64,000 nt of DNA. Source: Tridacna crocea (taxonomy: Eukaryota; Mollusca; Bivalvia; Cardiida; Cardiidae). The stretch covers positions 54,385,159 to 54,449,158 of the forward strand of contig OX031059.1 of NCBI GenBank assembly GCA_943736015.1. The letters run 5' to 3'. The position numbers and the translations under genes were made by a program. Positions 57,927 through 64,000 of the stretch are shown here, in pieces. Numbering within the stretch: the first letter of the stretch is position 1; each line of letters begins with the position of its first letter. The notes beneath the pieces are model-generated. The model saw only the letters and a list, made by a program, of their open reading frames with translations. It ran no database searches and was not told the origin of the DNA.

Positions 57927-58202
57927 ATTGGTTGGTTGGTTGTATTGGGGTTTAACGCCACTTTAACAGCTAAGGTCATATCATGGCGATCGATGACGCA
58001 AATGTGTTTCCTGACTTTTTCACACCAGTAATAACACAACTTTTCTTTCTTAAGCCACCGACTACTTTTCTCACATATGCTTCTGCAGGGGTGAGAGGCG
58101 AAAATACGCCGGAAAGAAAGTTCGCCTCAACCAAGGGTAGAATTCACAACCACCGGGTCATGAGTCCGACACGTTCACCACTGAGTCACCTGGGCGGAGC
58201 CA
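57927..58202 (-). mobile_element. tRNA-derived SINE
   Basis: On the minus strand the head at about 58202 has a polymerase III A-box-like segment (GACTCAGTGGTGAAC) and a B-box-like segment (GGTTGTGAATTC), as in a tRNA-derived SINE. The body ends in a conserved GTTAAACCCCAATACAACC tail with AACC repeats near 57927-57945. This tail is common in mollusc SINEs. The copy reads in the same direction as the thioredoxin gene and ends about 235 bp before its start codon. Confidence 0.65.
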
Positions 58203-58913
58203 TTGAATGATAAAGCAATGTGAATATTTTCAAGGGTATAATTGTTGGCAATCAGAGTTTTTAATGAAAATCACTTAAGTTAGTTTAAAATTTGACTCGA
58301 GAAAAGCATTTCACCAATTACTTGTGGACATAATATAACACTTGCTGTGAGTACGACAGCTTGGAGGAGAGTTAGAGTTCGTTCAAAATTTTCAAGTCAT
58401 TTTTGCAAATAGATCTACTGCTGACATAGGCAATGTCAATAAGTGTCTGAGATAGTCAAATAGTAAGCTTAAAAGGATATTTGAAGCTTTTTGTCCTTAT
58501 TTTTAAGCTTAAATTAGCATCACATTGTATGATTGAAAAAAATTCCCAAAACCTTATACTTCCCTGCACCTCCTTTTTTAATTTGACCAATGAAAACTGT
58601 AAAAACTATGAAATGTCATTTTGAGAGCTCTAAACCAAAAACTGCTTTCTTCGCAAAATGATCTGTGAAACTGAAAATATTAAATTTCTATTTTTTGGGG
58701 TTGTATTTTGTTAAATCTATTGAATGCACATAAAAGTTTTTTTTTTTTTAGATTTTGAACAGCTGAGCATTTGATTCTCAGTGAGTGGGAATAAATATTT
58801 TTATCCCGTCGAAAATATATAAGAACCCGTGCTAAATCTAAATTATCAAATGACCGGTTACGACTTCTTACTAGTTAAAAAAGTAAACAAGGAGTACTAA
58901 CTCTAACCAAACA
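58203..58913. other. Upstream flank, nothing recognised
   Basis: AT-rich, with a T run near 58738-58750. No gene or repeat recognised. Confidence 0.5.
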
Positions 58914-59142
58914 TTAACCCATTACCACACAAGAAAAATTTAGACTGGTCCAAATTGAAAGCATTTGCAGACGACAAAATAAATGTGCCTGAAAAATTGA
59001 AATTTGTTCTGGGAAGGGTAGAAAACACTGTGGGAAAAGTAGAAAATGCTGGTTTCCAGCATTTTCTCCTTTTCCCACAGGGTTTTCAAAAGGCCTCTTT
59101 CTCAGGGGCGTCAAAAGTAGGGATTGTGTGGTAATGGGTTAA
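58914..59142 (+). mobile_element. piggyBac-type stem-loop MITE
   Basis: TTAACCCATTACCACACAAG and GTGTGGTAATGGGTTAA; about 1.2 kb upstream of the thioredoxin start. Confidence 0.88.
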
Positions 59143-60444
59143 AATCGTACAGATAGATATTAAATAGAGTACTCGTATACAAACTTCTCAAAAGTCAGCT
59201 CTATATACATGAAGTTAAATAATTGATAAGTTTCTTAGATGACTAGTTCTAAATGGCAGTCCCCAATATCCCCATTTCCAGACAGACTGGTTCTCTTTTC
59301 AACAAATCTACAAACTTAAACGTTTGTGGGTTTGAACACATTGCCGGTTGATGCACAACTTATATCCGAGCAACGAAGATGCTTCCTTGATCATACACAT
59401 CAAACCTTGCCGTCTAATTAACTTTAAAAATAGTAGAGGAGGGATACAGCATAAACGAAAACGATCCACGGGTATGCGAACCTAGCCCAAAGTGTACAAG
59501 TTCTGTCTCTTAAAAATTCAAAGGAATCAATCCAGAGAAAGAACTTGCATACAAAAATTACGTGAAAACTTAAATTCAGTTGTCGTTGCTTCTTATTTAG
59601 ACTTTATCTCGTTCTCTCTGAGACTCTCTCCCTCTCTCTCTCTCTGCATCCTTCTTCAAAATGACGACTGTAGTGGACTTCAAAGCCTCGGTAATCGATC
59701 AGGTGATACACAAAGAAGAATTTGATTCGTTCTCCGTTCAGTTCTCACTTGTATCATGTGACTTCTATTTCGCCAGAAACCTCCACCTAAATGTATCACG
59801 TGACTAATTCTTCCCTTTACGTAGGAAATTTTCAATTTGTTGACCAGTATCTAGAATCTGTGCAATAACGTGCCGGTATTTATAAGACGAGTGTCATAAT
59901 TCATTATTGTACGTATTGATAATTATATGCCATATTCACCATTCAAAGAAAACAAAAACAAGGTAAATTTGATGTTCCTTGAACAGTAGCTAATCTAATG
60001 TTACAGTCTTTATACAAATTATGTATAGTTTGTATGCGTCTATTCCAGTAAAGGGCCTTTTCGGGAATTGGGTCAGTTTGGATTGTGGAAAACGCCGTCT
60101 CTAATTGGTCCAACGACCGATTAACAACGCCTTACATTACAGGGAGACACTTTATACATGTATACTCGTGATGGTGTTGGGCAGGGACTTTGAAGACACT
60201 ACACGATATACCCAGTGCTTCCGGCATTTTGCTGAAATCGTGCCCACAAGTGACATTCACAGTAGGCCTATCTACAAAAGTTTCAAGCTTCCTTTCTTTA
60301 AAATAGAAGCCGAGAGAGATTATCATCAATGTTTACAAATACTTTACTGGCTATTAATTTAAATATATTTGGTATATGTAATCAAACAAGTATCTAACGT
60401 TCAATGAATGAAAAAAACAAACGCAGCGCAGAAACCTCTCATGT
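59143..60444. other. Upstream flank with CT microsatellite
   Basis: (CT)n run at about 59618-59646. Just after it a plus-strand ATG (59661) opens M-T-T-V-V-D-F-K-A-S before a GGTAATC donor-like site. E-box-like CACGTGA and CATGTGA occur at about 59750-59805. Otherwise nothing recognised. Confidence 0.35.
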
Positions 60445-60800
60445 CGTTGTCTGCGCATGTCATATTCTTCGAAGATTCGACTGTCTTATATGATGCATCA
60501 CTACTAGCCCCGAAAGCGGGCTGACTGTACGTTCTATAAAGTAGCAATGTTGAAAATAGCCTTTACGTATCAATACGTTTGAGGAGAAATGAGACCTGTT
60601 TTAGCAACAGATTTCTCTAAACTGGTGATAGATGAGTGAATTGCACGAGGTAGCGTTTTATTGGGTAAACCTTTTTTTTTTTGTTTGTTTTAAATTTAAA
60701 GTAACGGTTGTCGCGTAGGAAAGTGGTTCGATTCTGTACCCAGGATGCCCATATCAGATAGATGAGTATTTATAGAATGCCATCTAGCGGGAGATAATGC
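60445..60800 (-). repeat. Dispersed 355-bp repeat, copy 2
   Basis: Reverse complement of 11280-11634; differs by scattered substitutions and a T-run near 60670. Confidence 0.85.
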
Positions 60801-60833
60801 CTCTCATGTAGCACATGGCAGCCAGGGTCCTGT

Positions 60834-61031
60834 ATAAGCCCTACTCACCGACCATTCCTAAGAACATTCTTAAATTGTTCTTATTCTTCAAGATTTCCTG
60901 ACCATGAAAGTAACAGGACTTCTGATTGGCTAAACCATTTGGTTTAGCCAGTAAGAAGTCCTGTTACTTTCACATTGACAAAATACTGAAGAATAAGACT
61001 ATTCTCAAGAATGGTTGGTGAATACGGGCCC
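60834..61031. mobile_element. Foldback MITE with GGGCCCGTATTCACC-type end
   Basis: Almost the whole element is an inverted repeat: CACCGACCATTCCTAAGAAC pairs with the right arm ATTCTCAAGAATGGTTGGTG, and GAAAGTAACAGGACTTCT pairs with AGAAGTCCTGTTACTTTC around CCATTTGG. Confidence 0.85.
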
Positions 61032-61351
61032 ACGTGACCTTATTCCCTAGTTTCCGGCCAAGTCGCATGATCTTTCCCGCGGTGTTCTTTCTTTTTTTGA
61101 ACGAAATAATTTTTTTCCTGCATAGATTATTCAGCTAAGTTAAAAAACATCATCTGCAATAAAATCATTAGATTAAGAAAATATTAATGCGTAGCGGAAC
61201 CCATATATAGCGGTCGTCAATGGCGCCGCAAAGTTGTTTCTGAAATAAGGTACATTGCAATATTTCAAAATGACCAAAGTAAGTTTTGCAGAGCTCGGTG
61301 AGAAATGAACTAAGAAATCCTAAAACAATCTTTGGGATTCAATATAAAACT

Positions 61352-61699
61352 TTAAAAAAAAAAAAAAAAAAAAACGACAACTAGAGTTATCGTTAAACGT
61401 GATTACATCCCCACCAGCTCGATCCCTCATTGTCACAAAACAGGCCACAGAATGCAGAATGGTTTAGTACAAAAGTAAGGGTAGAAAAAAAAGTTCAAGG
61501 GGAGATAATGCCATAACAAATCGCAGTAGGATCATGGAAATTGCTCATATTTATAGGGACTCTGTGTGTAAATTTGAGTACAATACGTGAAAAACTGTAG
61601 GAGTATTGCTGCGGACAAATTTGCGACTAAGGACAGACGGATGGATAGACAGCCATGGCGATTCCAGTATACCCCCCTCCACTACGTTGTGGGGGTATA
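61352..61699 (+). mobile_element. Short Helitron-like element
   Basis: After an A run (61352-61374), starts ACTAGAGTTATCGTTAAACG. GGACAGACGGATGGATAGAC and the tail hairpin CCTCCACTACGTTGTGGGGG followed by TATAATAA close it. Plus orientation. Confidence 0.7.
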
Positions 61700-62260
61700 A
61701 TAATAGTTAGACACAATCATAGCTTTTCCTCGGCGAAAATTTACATAGTTTCAATGGGAGCTATGTACAAAAGCAGTTGTCATTCGAGAAACAACACAGG
61801 AAAATAGTACTAAAACCTAGGTTCCAATTTAACAAATTGATATAAAAACTGGGTATGAAATGACCAAAGAGGTTACGAAATGATCAAAGTAAGTACAAAA
61901 TACTAAAGAGGAATAAGTGGGTACGAAATGGGGTAGGTCCGAGATGACCTAATTACGAAATGACTTGAACCGAGTTAACAATGTGGCTGCCTCCGTAGAC
62001 CTGTACTTTTCAAAAGCGAACAAAAATATAGTGCCGCCGCTCTGGCGTCGCCACGACAAATCTCTTTTGAAATCCTCATACAGAAACAAACCACATCTAT
62101 TTCCTATTTCAGTTTATTGATTTCGTTTTTTATTTTGAAAGATTGTGCATTGATCAGAACTGATTTCGCAAAGAAAACAAATTTAAACGTCAATTTCTGA
62201 GACAGTCTGCCTGAAAGTCACCACTGTTGGAAAGGTCTGACGATCAACCTCTCCAATATA
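61700..62260. other. Flank with ACGAAATG short repeats
   Basis: Loose repeats of TACGAAATGA / TATGAAATGACCAAAG at 61850-61975; no gene recognised. Confidence 0.45.
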
Positions 62261-62530
62261 ATATGGAGTGCAACACGCGAAAAGGGTCATTCGGACATTT
62301 GCGTAAAGTGTCGTCTCGGATCAGCGTATGCAGTCCGCACAGGATAATCCGAAACGAAACTTTCCGATTTTATGTGATTTTCTGTTTTTACGCATGTCTA
62401 CTGTAGCACAAAATCTAATGTAGTCGTAAAGTGCCGTCTAGGATTAGCCTGTGCGGACTGCGCAGGCTAATCCGGGACGACACTTTACGCAAATGTCCGA
62501 ATGCACCTTTTCGCGTGTTGCACTCCATAT
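62261..62530. mobile_element. Palindromic MITE
   Basis: Ends ATATGGAGTGCAACACGCGA and exact complement. Inner arms carry ACATTTGCGTAAAGTGTCGT and the GATTAGCCTGTGCGGACTGC palindromic motif common in bivalve genomes. Confidence 0.88.
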
Positions 62531-63875
62531 ATGGTTTCGGAATATCTTCTTCTACAACCTTAAGAATTCTCATTTTCCCAGAATGATTTTGAATTTGTTA
62601 GTAGGAGGTATTTTCTTTTCATTTCGAGTCTTTTCAAAATCTACCAGTTAAGCTTCAATTGTTAATAATTCGAATTTTTACTTACTTCAATCGTCTGCAG
62701 TCAAAAACTACGGAGTTCATCCGAATGGTGAATTTTCTATGTATAGGTATAGAGAATCAGATGGAACTCCCACGATAATTTTATTTCGAATGTCAGAATG
62801 TCAGCCTCATGCACTATTAAGAAACTTTGTGTAAAATATTAAATTCACCGTGATAACTTTTTCATGAAACTTTTTACTATCTCGATAAAATTTCCAGGAA
62901 ACTTGTCTTGATAGTTTTCAACAATCGCCACGATAGATGTCTCGTGTCTATAGTGTTTTTTTTTTCACTGTCACGAGATAGGTATCTAGTATCTATAGTG
63001 GCATATTTCCGTCGTCAGATAGGAGATAGCTTTTGCGATAATTTAAGAGAAGTATCTTGATAAAACAAAACAAAAATCTCGATGAAACTATCGCAATAAT
63101 TCTAACTGTTATCATTTTTTGTTTTGATTTCGTGCCTACAACTGACATTCATGTACCTATAATTAGATCCATTTCGGAACATCTTCATCTAACTTACAAC
63201 CTTATGAATTCTCCTTTTTCTTGAGTGGTTTTAAAGTTTCGTAGGAGGCATTTCGAGTTGTCTTTGTGATTTTACAGGCCTCTGTTTGTTTAGAGTCTTG
63301 TCTAAATTTACTAATTAAGCTACAAATGTTAACGATTCAAATTTTTATTTACTGCAGTCTAATGAAGTTAAAAACTTCCGAGTTCATCCAAATGATGAAT
63401 TTTCTATTCATTGTAACAGGACAATTGCCCCCCCCCGGACAATTGCCGAGCGGACAATTGCCCCCAGAGGCCAACCCCCCCGGACCATTGCCCCCCGAGG
63501 ACAATTCTCCCGGACTATTGCCCCCTCCGAGGACGGTCCCCCCCCCCCCGGATTATTTCCTCGAGGACAATTCATTGTCCTGGGGCGGGGAATGGTCCGG
63601 GGTCCGGGGGAATTGTCCTGGGGGCAATAGTCCGGGGAGCAAGTGCCGGAGGAGGGGGCAATTGTCCTATCTATTCATAGATATCGAGAAACGGACAGCT
63701 CTATCACGATAATGTTATCTCGAATAGATCTATCCGCTTCTTGCACGATTGAGAAATTTTGGGCTAATATATAAAGTCTGTCGTAACATTTTTGTAGGAA
63801 GCTTTCCACTATCTCGTTGAAACTTTAATTTATTGCGATAATTTTCAAAAGAAACTCCTGATATAGCTATCTTGT
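62531..63875 (+). repeat. Diverged ~650-bp tandem duplication
   Basis: Unit 1 (about 62525-63165) and unit 2 (from about 63170) share AGTTCATCC, ATGGTGAATTTTCTAT / ATGATGAATTTTCTAT, ACGATAAT and TATCTCG-rich ends in the same order. Unit 2 contains an extra block at 63412-63669. Confidence 0.75.
63412..63669. mobile_element. C/G-run foldback insertion
   Basis: AGGACAATTGCCCCC at the left and GGGGGCAATTGTCCT at the right, with CGGACAATTGCC / GGACNNTTGCCCC words between. It is absent from duplication unit 1 and is flanked by the 9-bp repeat TCTATTCAT (63403-63411, 63670-63678). The proline-rich open frame here is a by-product. Confidence 0.75.
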
Positions 63876-64000
63876 ATCTCGTGGTAGAAATATGCCCCCA
63901 TACGTATCTCGTCGCAGAAATATGCCACCATACGTATCTCGTAGTAGAAATATGCCCCCATACGCATCTCGTGGTAGAAATATGCCCCCATACGCATCTC
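63876..64000 (+). repeat. 30-bp tandem repeat, four units, continuing past the edge
   Basis: Unit contains TATCTCGTAGTAGAAATATG then CCCCCATACG; four copies with one to three differences. The array is cut by the window end. Confidence 0.92.

Noticed and set aside
63266-63712. 148-codon proline-rich open frame
   Set aside because: It is produced by the C-run palindromic insertion (PPG/PPE periodicity from CCCCGGACAATTG words) and has no coding character outside it.
63876-64000. CRISPR-like regular repeats
   Set aside because: The units are contiguous with no unique spacers, and the genome is eukaryotic; this is a minisatellite.

Overview
This is non-coding-rich eukaryotic DNA, AT-rich, with very large introns and a dense load of interspersed repeats. 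Tandem-core Helitron-like elements with palindromic 5' ends, ACGG/ACAG tetranucleotide runs, a mollusc-type tRNA-derived SINE and many short terminal-inverted-repeat elements point to a bivalve mollusc, probably a heterodont clam. Species is not determinable from the window.

One protein gene can be assembled with confidence: a small cytosolic-type thioredoxin on the minus strand, start codon at 57691-57693. Exon 1 is 57670-57693, exon 2 (with the WCGPC redox site) 45842-45940, exon 3 27458-27517, exon 4 22660-22725, and the best candidate for exon 5 is 4164-4262. All introns are phase 0 and have GT-AG ends. About 0.35 kb of coding sequence is spread over 53.5 kb. A GC-rich promoter-like stretch lies at 57700-57926, with a SINE directly upstream of it. 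Three other possible coding remnants are seen: an OB-fold-like exon with a frameshift (6665-6887, minus), a short open terminal-exon-like segment (50619-50751, minus) and a frameshifted ORF (50970-51264, plus).

Layout. 1-12.2 kb: a 200-bp inverted repeat pair, a foldback element, the thioredoxin 3' end, a cluster of piggyBac-type MITEs and a pogo/Tigger-type MITE. 12.2-20.9 kb: head-to-tail Helitron-like tandem-core elements. 20.9-27.5 kb: exons 4 and 3 among a foldback element and core arrays. 27.5-45.8 kb: intron 2, made mostly of core arrays of at least five families, with an hAT-like 1.2-kb insertion. 45.8-57.7 kb: exon 2, an intronic foldback, then a multi-level nest of transposons (48.2-56.5 kb). 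57.7-64 kb: promoter, SINE, several MITEs, a diverged 650-bp tandem duplication, a C/G-run foldback insertion and a 30-bp satellite at the right edge.

Two patterns stand out. Every Helitron-like tandem-core element recognised reads on the plus strand, antisense to the thioredoxin gene, while the piggyBac-type MITEs occur in both orientations. Each thioredoxin exon is also hemmed in by mobile DNA, often within 15-50 bp of a splice site.
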